From NCBI RefSeq assembly GCF_026627425.1, contig NZ_JAPNLH010000006.1:62001-126000 (forward strand): a stretch of 64,000 nucleotides of DNA. Reading direction: 5' to 3'. Of the stretch, positions 8,132-15,950 are shown in pieces. The translations under genes and the position numbers were made by a program. Source of the stretch: Arthrobacter endolithicus (GTDB taxonomy: Bacteria; Actinomycetota; Actinomycetes; Actinomycetales; Micrococcaceae). Every line of letters starts with the position of its first letter. Positions within the stretch are counted from its first letter, which is position 1. The notes under the pieces were generated by a model. It was given only the letters and a program-made list of their open reading frames with translations. It was not told the DNA's origin and searched no databases.

Positions 8132-9357
8132 TGAGCGATTTACCGCCTCCGGGACCCGGCTCCGGCTCGGCCGGATCTTCAGGACCAGGAGCTGCCGGCC
8201 CGGAATCTAGCTTTCCCTCCCGGCGTTCCTTGCGAAACGCCGAGCGCTTCCGGGACAGCAGACCGGCGGGTAAATCCGCCGGCCGTTCAGCTGACGGCGT
8301 GCCGAAGGTTCCCACGGCTGCGTCACCGATTGTGCCGCTGCCACCCGAGGCGTCCGCCGTTCCGCTTCGCGGGCAGCTGCCGGAGGCCCGGGTTAACGAT
8401 GCCCTTGCCAGTAATGCTGCCGTCGGAACCCATGGATTTGAACCGGCCGTCCCGGCTGCCGGCGCGTTACCGCTCGGGCCCGAGACGGAGAAGGCTGCGA
8501 AGCGGAGGCCGTCCGCGGGCCGGGACCTGCCGGCAGCCGTCGCCGTCGGTCTGACCATGCTCGTCGTCGTGCTGGGAGGGCTGCTGATTTACCCGGTGGC
8601 TTTCGTCGTCATCGTGACAGTCTTTGCCGGCTTTGGTGTCTGGGAATTTAGCCGCGCCCTGCTGCAGCGCGGTATCGCCGTACCCGTTGCGCCGGTAATG
8701 ATTGGCACCGTTGCCATGCCCGCGTCGGCCTATTTCTCCGGCGCGGAAGGGCTGTTGTTTGCCCTGGTAGCCAGCGCAACGGCGGTGCTCATCTGGCGCT
8801 GTCTGGACCCTGCGGAGGGCGCCATCCAGAGTGTTTTTGCCGGCGTTTTTGCGCTGACCTGGATTCCGTTTTTCATCAGTTTCGTCTTTCTGCTGCTGCG
8901 CGGCGCGGACGGGCCGACGACGGGCATCACCTGGGACCTGTCGCAGCCGCGGACCGGTGCGCTGCAGGTGGCGATCATGCTCATGCTGGTGGTGGCGAAC
9001 GATACCTTCGGTTATCTGGTGGGGGCGTTGTTCGGTAAGCACCCGATGGCACCGAAAATCAGTCCGAAGAAATCCTGGGAGGGCTTTGCCGGTTCGGCCG
9101 GCGGTGCCATTGTGCTGGCCGTCCCGGCGACCGTCTTCCTTCTCAACGCGCCGTGGTGGGTAGGGTTGGTTCTGGCCTTAGCCATGGTGGCCGCCGCAAC
9201 TGCAGGTGATTTCGCCGAATCCATGATCAAACGCGAACTGGGGGTGAAGGATATGAGCAGTATTCTTCCCGGACATGGCGGCGTCATGGACCGGCTGGAT
9301 TCGATCCTTTTCGCGGCTCCGGCGGCGTTCCTCGTCTTCACTTTGCTGGGCCGATAA
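8131..9357 (+). CDS. cdsA: Phosphatidate cytidylyltransferase
   Basis: 408 residues. The last 270 form the multi-pass membrane enzyme that makes CDP-diacylglycerol from phosphatidate and CTP. The family signature is near the C-terminus: SMIKRELGVKDMSS then LPGHGGVMDRLDS, and SPKKSWEGFAG lies before it. The first 135 residues are a disordered Pro/Gly/Ser/Ala/Arg-rich cytosolic extension, longer than in E. coli but common in actinobacteria. The start overlaps the frr stop by one base, so translation is coupled. Confidence 0.96.
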   Translation: MSDLPPPGPGSGSAGSSGPGAAGPESSFPSRRSLRNAERFRDSRPAGKSAGRSADGVPKVPTAASPIVPLPPEASAVPLRGQLPEARVNDALASNAAVGTHGFEPAVPAAGALPLGPETEKAAKRRPSAGRDLPAAVAVGLTMLVVVLGGLLIYPVAFVVIVTVFAGFGVWEFSRALLQRGIAVPVAPVMIGTVAMPASAYFSGAEGLLFALVASATAVLIWRCLDPAEGAIQSVFAGVFALTWIPFFISFVFLLLRGADGPTTGITWDLSQPRTGALQVAIMLMLVVANDTFGYLVGALFGKHPMAPKISPKKSWEGFAGSAGGAIVLAVPATVFLLNAPWWVGLVLALAMVAAATAGDFAESMIKRELGVKDMSSILPGHGGVMDRLDSILFAAPAAFLVFTLLGR

Positions 9358-9477
9358 AATTGCCGGGCCGGTAAGATTCCCCGGTAGAATATCCGCAGAG
9401 ATTAGTGTGGAGCCTGCCGCGCCGCGGACACGGACTTCACCGGTGACTGAATCGAACGACTGACAAAAGGAATGACT

Positions 9478-10062
9478 GTGACCGTGGACAATCAGCAGCG
9501 GACAAGCACTTCTTTTGTTCGTGTGGGTCGCAGCGAGCTCGGCTATAGCACCAAGCAGGTTGACGTGTTCCTGCGCCGGGCACGTGCCTATTACACCTCA
9601 CAGGACGCAGAGCAAAAGGCCTTGACCAGCCGAGACGTGCGGTCCGTGTCGTTCGATCCGGTCAGGGGTGGCTACGAGGCGCTGGCTGTTGACGCCGCCC
9701 TGGATCGTTTGGAGGACGTTTTTGCCCAGCGGGAGCGGGACGAGCTGGTCAGCAGCCAGGGCGAAGAAGCGTGGCTGCTGCAGATCGGCCGTATGTCCTC
9801 GGTGCTGCGGGCGCGCCTGCACCGCGGCGACGGCGAGCGGTTCCGCCGGCCAAAGGGCAAGAAGGCCTGCAGCTACAACGTAGCCGAGGTGGACCTGCTA
9901 TGCCATGATTTGCTCGCCTACTTTGAAGCGGACAAGTCGATGAGCGTTGACCTCGTCCGGCGGGCGGTGTTCGCTCCGGCGAAGGGCGTGAGCGGATATG
10001 AGGAGAGCCAGGTGGATGCCTTCCTGGATCGCGTGGTTGAGCTGATGGCCTCCGTCGACTAG
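9478..10062 (+). CDS. DivIVA-domain protein
   Basis: 194 residues with three repeats of the DivIVA N-terminal-type motif: GYSTKQVDVFLRRAR (about 24-38), GGYEALAVDAALDRLEDVF (about 64-82), and GYEESQVDAFLDRVVELM near the C-terminus; a degenerate fourth (YNVAEVDLLCHDLLAYF) lies between. Such modules bind curved membrane at poles and septa. It lacks the long coiled coil of true DivIVA/Wag31, so it is a small relative, perhaps an adaptor. GTG 9478 has AAAGG 7 nt upstream; ATG 9472 would leave only 1 nt of spacing. Confidence 0.75.
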   Translation: MTVDNQQRTSTSFVRVGRSELGYSTKQVDVFLRRARAYYTSQDAEQKALTSRDVRSVSFDPVRGGYEALAVDAALDRLEDVFAQRERDELVSSQGEEAWLLQIGRMSSVLRARLHRGDGERFRRPKGKKACSYNVAEVDLLCHDLLAYFEADKSMSVDLVRRAVFAPAKGVSGYEESQVDAFLDRVVELMASVD

Positions 10063-10112
10063 CAGAAGGGCAGGGCCAGCGCGGATCTCCGTGCAGGTCC
10101 TGCCCTTCTGCT
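10061..10112 (+). terminator. Terminator after the DivIVA-like gene
   Basis: 14-bp perfect arms AGCAGAAGGGCAGG (10061-10074) and CCTGCCCTTCTGCT (10099-10112); the left arm starts inside the stop codon. It can serve as the end of the frr-cdsA-DivIVA transcript and may also face the convergent membrane-protein genes. Confidence 0.8.
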
Positions 10113-10206
10113 CGTTAGCGGGCGCAATTCACCCTGAACGCAATTCTGATCGAACGCATCTGTCATTGGGCGCAGCGGTCAGCAAGCCTGTTCCGCCCGC
10201 GGGAAG

Positions 10207-10929
10207 TCAGTGGTGATGCCCGGCCGGGTTTTGGAGTGCGGGAACCGAAGGGCTGTGGGCGCCGTGTTCTCCGTGCGGGACTGCATGCAGCCCGGCGGTG
10301 GTGGCGGCCAGGCCCGGTGTTGCCACGGCCGCGACAAGCACGGCGGCGGCGAACATCGCCGCCAGCAGTCGTCCGGCCGGTGGAGCCTTGAGCTGAGCAG
10401 GCTCCGAAGGCGCCGCAGCCGTCGGCTGGTCCGGTCCGCCTCTGCGGCGCAGCCAGCCGACGGAGCCCAGAATTGCCAGCTCCAGTACGACGGCGCACGC
10501 GGAGCTGCGGTCGAACGTCCGGTTAGCTGCCGGCAACTGCCACAGGCCGTAAATAATTGCTCCCAGTTGGAGGGCCACCGCTGCCGGCAACAGCCTGCCG
10601 GTCAGCAGCGGCCAGACGGGGGCGCCCCGGCGCAATGACCCGATGGACCACAGCAGCAGGCAAAGAGCCCAAGCGCCAACAACAACCGCAGCCGCAACCC
10701 CAAGGGCAGCAGCCGCCGTCGTACTCCCGGACTGCGCTGCCGTTGACCCGGCTTCCTGGACGGCGGCGGCAACGAGGTTGGAGCTCAGCCCAAAGATGAC
10801 CGCCGCCGCGCCGATACCCGCGAAACCGGTGAAGAGCCGGACCGCTTCCGGGAGCAAAGCGGCCGTGCCGGAGGAACCGGCGCCGGCAACATTTCCGGAA
10901 AGCTCACGGTGCGCAGTAGCGGCGGACAT
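10207..10929 (-). CDS. Membrane protein of unknown function with His-rich tail
   Basis: 240 residues, five or six hydrophobic helices (about 30-50, 70-95, 107-130, 140-155, 185-210), and a hydrophilic C-terminus with spaced histidines ending in GHHH. I do not recognise the family. ATG 10929 is 2 bp from the stop of the upstream DUF4383 gene on the same strand, so the two are a translationally coupled pair. The His-rich tail after a final helix could bind metal outside the membrane, but this is inference. Confidence 0.7.
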   Translation of the reverse strand: MSAATAHRELSGNVAGAGSSGTAALLPEAVRLFTGFAGIGAAAVIFGLSSNLVAAAVQEAGSTAAQSGSTTAAAALGVAAAVVVGAWALCLLLWSIGSLRRGAPVWPLLTGRLLPAAVALQLGAIIYGLWQLPAANRTFDRSSACAVVLELAILGSVGWLRRRGGPDQPTAAAPSEPAQLKAPPAGRLLAAMFAAAVLVAAVATPGLAATTAGLHAVPHGEHGAHSPSVPALQNPAGHHH

Positions 10930-10931
10930 GG

Positions 10932-11351
10932 TTATACAGTCTGCGCGGCAGTGGAGCGGCGCGCTACGGACTTGTCCTGCGAGAGCCCGACGCCCAGCAG
11001 CAGAACGGCGCTGGCCAGGTGCAGGACGTTGTCCGCACCGTTGAGGGCGATGATGTTCAGCGAACTGCCGAGCAGGAACAGGCCTACGATACCAACGAGC
11101 AGGTAGACCGCACCCACGGTGGTGTTCACGCCCTTGGCAGAGGGGATGGATGTCAGGCCGGCGATCAGCAGCGCTGCGCCGATCGCGAGGTGGATGATGT
11201 TGTGCAGGGGATTGACGGCGAAGATGATGAGATTCTGACCCTCGGTGGCGAAGAAACCGACTCCGGATGTGACGAAGAATCCGAGGATACCCACCAGAAG
11301 GTAGACGGCACCGAAGATCGTGGCAATCAGCCTGTTGGGTGAAGTACGCAT
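10932..11351 (-). CDS. DUF4383 family membrane protein
   Basis: 139 residues beginning MRTSPNRLIATIFGAVYLLVG, with four hydrophobic helices. The features GAVYLLVGILGFF, NPLHNIIHLAIGAALL and NGADNVLHLASAVLLL (paired N-x-L/V-H-L-x-x-G/A motifs) mark DUF4383. Function is unknown. It leads the two-gene operon with the His-tailed membrane protein. ATG 11351 is taken because AAGGTTTTTCCTC-type purine-rich sequence precedes it on the reverse strand and the family consensus begins there. Confidence 0.8.
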   Translation of the reverse strand: MRTSPNRLIATIFGAVYLLVGILGFFVTSGVGFFATEGQNLIIFAVNPLHNIIHLAIGAALLIAGLTSIPSAKGVNTTVGAVYLLVGIVGLFLLGSSLNIIALNGADNVLHLASAVLLLGVGLSQDKSVARRSTAAQTV

Positions 11352-11529
11352 GAGGAAAAACCTTCCGTAGCGGGATCCGCAGCACGGCGGTTCCCGGGGG
11401 TGTCGACAGTTCCAAGCGGAACGTGCACCCATAGTTCGCTGCCCTGACGGTAATGGATTGGCGCTCACTCTGGAATTCTTCTGCACGCCAGCCGTGTGGA
11501 TCCCGACGGCTGCCTTTGCCCGCTGGGCC

Positions 11530-12006
11530 TTACCCGGCGGGGCGGGGCCCGCGCTGCAGCAGCGGATTGAGCCGGAAGGGGATCAACTCACCCATGGCCA
11601 GCGACGTATCAGTCCTTTCAACGCCGTCGCAGGCCTGAATTTTGCCATTGATCCGAAAGAGGTCTTCGGCGTCCGTGCAGACCACCCGGACCAACAAGTC
11701 GGCGGCGCCGGTGAGCCCGAAGGCCTCAACCACCTCGGGAATCTGTGCCAGCGAATTGGTCAGCACGCCAAGCTTGTGCTGCTGGACATGGATGGAGATG
11801 AAGGCCAGCAGGGGGTAACCCAGAGGGACGGGATTGATCCGCCGCTCGAAGGAGAGAAAGACGTTCCGCGACTCCAATGCCGCCATCCGCGCCTGGACGG
11901 TATTGCGCGAGAGCCCCAGCTTCTGTGCCAGCGCCACCACGGTGCGCCGCGGGTCTTTGGCCAGTTCCAGCAGGAGCCGCAGGTCGGTACCATCGGGGGT
12001 TTGCAT
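11530..12006 (-). CDS. Lrp/AsnC-family transcriptional regulator (probable bkd regulator)
   Basis: 158 residues. The N-terminal winged HTH (LRLLLELAKDPRRTVVALAQ, then LGLSRNTVQARMAALES) is followed by the RAM ligand-binding domain (about 70-150, with GAADLLVRVVCTDAEDL). Such regulators form octamers that sense amino acids. It is divergent from the branched-chain keto-acid dehydrogenase genes, and a perfect palindrome lies in the shared gap, so it probably controls them and itself. No ribosome site precedes ATG 12006; a TATTGT -10 (12015-12020, reverse) lies 8 nt upstream, suggesting a leaderless mRNA. Confidence 0.88.
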   Translation of the reverse strand: MQTPDGTDLRLLLELAKDPRRTVVALAQKLGLSRNTVQARMAALESRNVFLSFERRINPVPLGYPLLAFISIHVQQHKLGVLTNSLAQIPEVVEAFGLTGAADLLVRVVCTDAEDLFRINGKIQACDGVERTDTSLAMGELIPFRLNPLLQRGPRPAG

Positions 12007-12033
12007 AGTGCGCAACAATAGCACGGAGAAGGG

Positions 12034-12056
12034 GAGCAAAATGGTGCATTTTGCTC
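12034..12056. promoter_or_regulatory. 10-3-10 perfect palindrome, probable Lrp-type operator
   Basis: Arms GAGCAAAATG and CATTTTGCTC flank GTG. The site lies 28 bp before the Lrp-type gene and 18 bp upstream of the -35 of the candidate bkd promoter, the position expected for activation of bkd and autoregulation. Confidence 0.7.
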
Positions 12057-12073
12057 AGTTTCACGGCTCCCGG

Positions 12074-12102
12074 TTGAACCTTCCGACTCCTGTGAGTAGG
12101 GT
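12074..12102 (+). promoter_or_regulatory. Candidate promoter of the bkd operon
   Basis: TTGAAC (12074-12079), a 17-bp spacer, then TAGGGT (12097-12102). Transcription would start near 12109, giving a leader of about 115 nt before the E1 alpha start. Confidence 0.55.
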
Positions 12103-12225
12103 CACACTACATACGGGCAAGGGAGCCTGGATGCAGCCGCGCGGCCACAAACCGCAGACTGGGACCGGCCGGGGACCACAATTTCCCGGGTCTGTCAGGA
12201 CAACAGATAAAGGTTGTGTGTAACT

Positions 12226-13347
12226 GTGTTGAAGGACAAAACAGCCCCGACCGCGGGCTTTGCGGAGCCGGACATGATCCAGCTCGTCACCGCAACGGGA
12301 GCCCGGGTCAGCCACCCGGATTTTGACCGCTGGCTGGAGGACATTGACGCCGACCGTCTTGGTGCACTCTATGAGGACATGGTGGTCATCCGCAGGATCG
12401 ATACCGAGGCTACGCACCTCCAGCGTCAGGGCGAACTGGCGCTGTGGCCTCCGCTGCTCGGTCAGGAAGCTGCACAGATCGGCTCCGGGCGTGCCCTGCG
12501 CAGAGATGACTTTGTCTTTTCCAGCTACCGCGAGAACGGCGTTGCGTACTGCCGGGGCGTGGACCTGACGGACCTGCTGCGCGTGTGGCGCGGAAATGTC
12601 TCCTCCGGCTGGGATCCATTTGAGATCAACATGGCGACGCCGCAAATCATCATCGGTGCCCAGACGCTGCACGCCACCGGTTACGCGCTGGGAATCCAGA
12701 ACGACGGCGCGGACTGCGCCGCGATCACCTACTTCGGTGACGGCGCTGTGAGCCAGGGAGATGTCAATGAGGCGCTTGTTTTTGCGGCCAGTTTCCAGGT
12801 ACCGGTGGTCTTCTTCTGTCAGAACAACCACTGGGCCATTTCCGAACCCGTCGGACTGCAAAGCCACGTTCCGATCGCGGACCGCGCCCCGGGCTTCGGC
12901 ATTCCGTCGCTGCGGGTTGACGGCAATGATGTGCTTGCGGTCCTGGCAGCCACCCGGATTGCCCTGAACCGCGCCCGGACCGGTGGCGGGCCGACCTTCA
13001 TCGAGGCGGTCACCTACCGGATGGGCCCACACACGACGGCGGATGATCCGACCCGTTACCGGGACGCCAATGAGCTGGAGGATTGGGCGGCCAAAGATCC
13101 CATCACCCGGCTGGAGGCGCTGTTGACGCACGCAGGCCTATTCACACCGGAATTGCAGGCCGCCGTCGCCGCCACGGCCGACGCGGTTGCCAAGGAAATG
13201 CGGGCCGGCTGCATTGGCCTGCCGGAACCGGAACCGATGGACGTTTTCGACAATGTTTACAGCACGCCAAACTCCTGGCTGGAGCGCCAGCGGGATCACT
13301 ATTCCCGCTATCTGGACACTCTTGCCGATGCGGAAGGGAGCAACTGA
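12226..13347 (+). CDS. bkdA: Branched-chain 2-oxo acid dehydrogenase E1, alpha subunit
   Basis: 373 residues. The thiamine diphosphate motif is GDGAVSQGDVNEAL (Gly171 onward) ending at QNNHWAI (Asn200-201). Together with the beta subunit it decarboxylates 2-oxo acids and acylates the E2 lipoyl arm. LQRQGELALWPPLLGQEAAQIGSG is typical of BKD/PDH-type alpha subunits. Genes for E1 alpha, E1 beta and E2 are contiguous, with no E3 gene here, and leucine-catabolic genes follow, favouring branched-chain substrates over pyruvate. The start is uncertain: GTG 12226 (AAAGG 12 nt upstream) or TTG 12229. The stop overlaps the beta start by one base. Confidence 0.92.
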   Translation: MLKDKTAPTAGFAEPDMIQLVTATGARVSHPDFDRWLEDIDADRLGALYEDMVVIRRIDTEATHLQRQGELALWPPLLGQEAAQIGSGRALRRDDFVFSSYRENGVAYCRGVDLTDLLRVWRGNVSSGWDPFEINMATPQIIIGAQTLHATGYALGIQNDGADCAAITYFGDGAVSQGDVNEALVFAASFQVPVVFFCQNNHWAISEPVGLQSHVPIADRAPGFGIPSLRVDGNDVLAVLAATRIALNRARTGGGPTFIEAVTYRMGPHTTADDPTRYRDANELEDWAAKDPITRLEALLTHAGLFTPELQAAVAATADAVAKEMRAGCIGLPEPEPMDVFDNVYSTPNSWLERQRDHYSRYLDTLADAEGSN

Positions 13348-14357
13348 TGTCCACCATGACATTTAGCCGTGCCATCAATGCCGGTCTGCGCAAGGCGATG
13401 GATGACGACCCGAAGGTCCTGCTGATGGGCGAGGACATCGGCAAACTCGGCGGAGTGTTCCGCATTACCGATGGGCTGCAAAAAGATTTCGGCGCCCGAC
13501 GGGTCGTCGATACGCCCCTTGCCGAATCTGCCATTCTGGGTACCGCCGTCGGCCTTGCCTACCGCGGCTACCGACCGGTCTGCGAAATTCAGTTTGACGG
13601 TTTTATCTACCCGGCCTTTGACCAGATCGTGGCGCAGGTCGCCAAGCTGCATTACCGCACGCAGGGCAAGGTCAAGATGCCGATCACCATCCGGGTCCCG
13701 TTCGGTGGAGGTATCGGCTCCCCGGAGCACCACTCCGAATCCCCGGAGGCGTACTTCACCCACACCTCGGGGCTGCGGGTCATCAGTGTGTCCAACCCGC
13801 AGGACGCCTATTCGATGATCCGCCAGGCCATTGCGTGCGACGACCCGGTGCTGTACTTCGAACCGAAGCGGCGGTACCACACCAAGGGCGAAGTCAACGA
13901 GAATCAGGACCTGGCACAGATGCCCTCGATGGAAAGTGCTCAGGTGGTGGTGCCGGGAACGGATGTCACGCTGGTGACCTATGGGCCGCTGGTGCAGACC
14001 GCACGGGAGGCCGCCATGGCCGCAGCGGATGAAGGGATCTCCATCGAGGTAATTGATCTGCGCTCGCTGGCACCCCTTGACTTCGCCCCGCTGGAGGCCT
14101 CGGTTCGCCGGACCGGCCGTCTGGTGATTACGCACGAAGCCGCGCAGTCCGGCGGTTTGGGGGCGGAGATCGCGGCCAGCATCACGGAGCGCTGCTTCTC
14201 CTACCTTGAGGCAGCGCCGGTGCGCGTCACGGGCTTTGATATCCCGTACCCGGCGTCGAAGTTGGAGAAGCATCATCTGCCGGACCTGGACCGGATTCTG
14301 GACGGCGTGGATCGCGCGCTGGGCCGGCCGAACTCGCTGAGCGGACTGGAAGGGTGA
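13347..14357 (+). CDS. bkdB: Branched-chain 2-oxo acid dehydrogenase E1, beta subunit
   Basis: 336 residues, beginning MSTMTFSRAINAGLRKAMDD, with LMGEDIGKLGGVFRITDGLQ and DTPLAESAILGTAVGLAYRG, the usual transketolase-type beta subunit signatures, and PVRVTGFDIPYP near the C-terminus. It pairs with the alpha subunit to form the alpha2beta2 E1. ATG 13347 shares its A with the TGA of the alpha gene, and GGAAGGGAG precedes it. The E2 gene starts before or at its stop codon, so the three are translated from one mRNA. Confidence 0.94.
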   Translation: MSTMTFSRAINAGLRKAMDDDPKVLLMGEDIGKLGGVFRITDGLQKDFGARRVVDTPLAESAILGTAVGLAYRGYRPVCEIQFDGFIYPAFDQIVAQVAKLHYRTQGKVKMPITIRVPFGGGIGSPEHHSESPEAYFTHTSGLRVISVSNPQDAYSMIRQAIACDDPVLYFEPKRRYHTKGEVNENQDLAQMPSMESAQVVVPGTDVTLVTYGPLVQTAREAAMAAADEGISIEVIDLRSLAPLDFAPLEASVRRTGRLVITHEAAQSGGLGAEIAASITERCFSYLEAAPVRVTGFDIPYPASKLEKHHLPDLDRILDGVDRALGRPNSLSGLEG

Positions 14358-14359
14358 GG

Positions 14360-15805
14360 ATGATCAAGGAATTCAGGCTTCCGGATCTGGGCGAAGGCCT
14401 GACGGAATCCGAGATTGTGGCATGGAAGGTTGCGGTGGGGGATACCGTCGCGCTGAACCAGGTGATTGCCGAGGTGGAGACCGCCAAAGCCGTGGTGGAG
14501 CTGCCTTCGCCGTATGCCGGAGTGATCGCGAAACTGCACGAGCAGCCCGGCACCGTGGTGGAGGTCGGGTCCCCGATCGTCTCCTTTGAGTTGCCGGGCC
14601 TCGATGACGGCGGCAGCGTCGGTGCCGCCGGCGGCGGAGGATCGGCGGCGGTCGGCCAAGCGAATTCTGCCGAGCTCGTGGAAACCACGGACGCAAAGCG
14701 GATCCCCACCCTCGTCGGGTACGGCGCAGAAGTGGAAAAGGGCGGCCGGCCGGTGCGCCGCCGTCGTACGATTTCGTCCGGTGATCGATCAGTACCGTCC
14801 GCGGGTGCGGGGAGTTCCAACGACGCACCAGCTCAAACTACTGCATCTGTACCTGCATCTGCACCTGCACCTGCACCTGCGGCCGCGGCCGCAGCCGTCG
14901 CCGGAGAGCGTCCGCGCTCAACGCCTCCGGTGCGCAAACTGGCGAAGGATCTCGGGGTGAAACTGGCAGCCGTTGCTGGAACGGGTCGCGGGGGGCTCAT
15001 TGTCCGCGAGGACGTGCTGGCCGCTGCGGATCCTGCCGCGGCCGCCGACGGCCTTGGTCTTGCAGCGGAAAGGGCAACCGATCTCCCTATGCCAGCGGGT
15101 GCCGGGCGTGAAACCCGCACCCCCATCAAGGGGGTCCGGAAACATACCGCCGCGGCGATGGTTGCCAGTGCGTTCACCGCTCCGCACGTGAGCGAATTCC
15201 TGACCATCGACGTCACTCCGACCATGGAACTGCTGGCAAAGCTCAAGGCTGCCCGGGCTTTTGCCGGATATAAGCTCACCCCGCTGACACTCGTGGCCAA
15301 GGCGCTCTGCATTGCAGCGGCGCGGCAGCCATCGGTGAACTCGCGGTGGGATGAGGCAGCAGCTGAAATTGTCACCATGAATTACGTCAACCTCGGCATC
15401 GCCGCCGCTACTCCGCGCGGACTCATGGTACCCAATATCAAGGATGCCCAAGGCCTGAGCCTGATGGAGCTGTCCACCGCGCTGACGGAGCTGACGGACA
15501 CGGCGCGGGCCGGGAAAACCACGCCTGCGGCACTGAGCGGAGGCACCATTTCGATCACGAACATCGGTGTTTTCGGCATTGACGCTGGGACACCGATCCT
15601 CAACCCGGGGGAGGCCGCCATTTTGGCCATGGGTGCGGTGCGCCGCCAGCCGTGGGAGTTCAACGGCGGGATCGCCCTGCGTGAGGTGATGACCCTGAGC
15701 CTTTCCTTCGACCACCGGCTGGTGGACGGCGAGCAGGGTTCACGGTTCCTGGCCGATATTGGCGCTATCCTGTCGGAACCCGGCATGGTTCTCACCATGA
15801 TCTGA
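14360..15805 (+). CDS. bkdC: Dihydrolipoamide acyltransferase E2 of the branched-chain complex
   Basis: 481 residues in three parts. The lipoyl domain (1-80) has the lipoylated Lys43 in VETAKAVVEL. A linker of Ala/Pro/Ser repeats follows, encoded by near-perfect hexanucleotide repeats around 14840-14880, with the E1/E3-binding domain at about 190-225 (PPVRKLAKDLGVKLAAVAGT). The catalytic acyltransferase core (about 250-481) has SFDHRLVDGEQGSRFL, His452 and Asp456 being the active pair. It passes the acyl group to CoA. ATG 14360 has GAAGGG upstream; GTG 14354 is an alternative. Confidence 0.94.
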   Translation: MIKEFRLPDLGEGLTESEIVAWKVAVGDTVALNQVIAEVETAKAVVELPSPYAGVIAKLHEQPGTVVEVGSPIVSFELPGLDDGGSVGAAGGGGSAAVGQANSAELVETTDAKRIPTLVGYGAEVEKGGRPVRRRRTISSGDRSVPSAGAGSSNDAPAQTTASVPASAPAPAPAAAAAAVAGERPRSTPPVRKLAKDLGVKLAAVAGTGRGGLIVREDVLAAADPAAAADGLGLAAERATDLPMPAGAGRETRTPIKGVRKHTAAAMVASAFTAPHVSEFLTIDVTPTMELLAKLKAARAFAGYKLTPLTLVAKALCIAAARQPSVNSRWDEAAAEIVTMNYVNLGIAAATPRGLMVPNIKDAQGLSLMELSTALTELTDTARAGKTTPAALSGGTISITNIGVFGIDAGTPILNPGEAAILAMGAVRRQPWEFNGGIALREVMTLSLSFDHRLVDGEQGSRFLADIGAILSEPGMVLTMI

Positions 15806-15815
15806 CGCTGCGGCG

Positions 15816-15868
15816 AAAGGTCGCTAAGTGCCGTCAAAAGCGGCTCATAACGGCACTTAGTGACCTTT
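15816..15868. terminator. 19-bp inverted repeat after the bkd genes
   Basis: Arms 15816-15834 (AAAGGTCGCTAAGTGCCGT) and 15850-15868 differ at one pair and enclose a 15-nt loop. It begins 11 bp after the E2 stop and ends before the convergent TetR gene. It can terminate both strands. Its A/T-ended arms also look like a dispersed-repeat unit. Confidence 0.7.
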
Positions 15869-15950
15869 GGGGGCGCTGGCTGGGGCTTTGAACGCGCTGG
15901 CGTGGCTGGGAAGGCGGGCCGATGGTGGGAAGGCGGCCGATGTCGGCGTG

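Noticed and set aside
10930-11415. Long N-terminal extension of the His-tailed membrane protein through the DUF4383 gene
   Set aside because: The extension is out of frame with the DUF4383 protein, which is recognisable, and its translation is Arg/His/Pro-rich. The start at 10929 fits the 2-bp junction.
12214-12225. TTG 12214 as the start of E1 alpha
   Set aside because: The AAAGG site would touch the start codon, leaving no spacing; GTG 12226 is better placed.
14840-14885. Hexanucleotide repeat tract as a possible phase-variable site
   Set aside because: The unit is 6 bp, so length changes keep the frame; it encodes the flexible Ala/Pro linker of E2.
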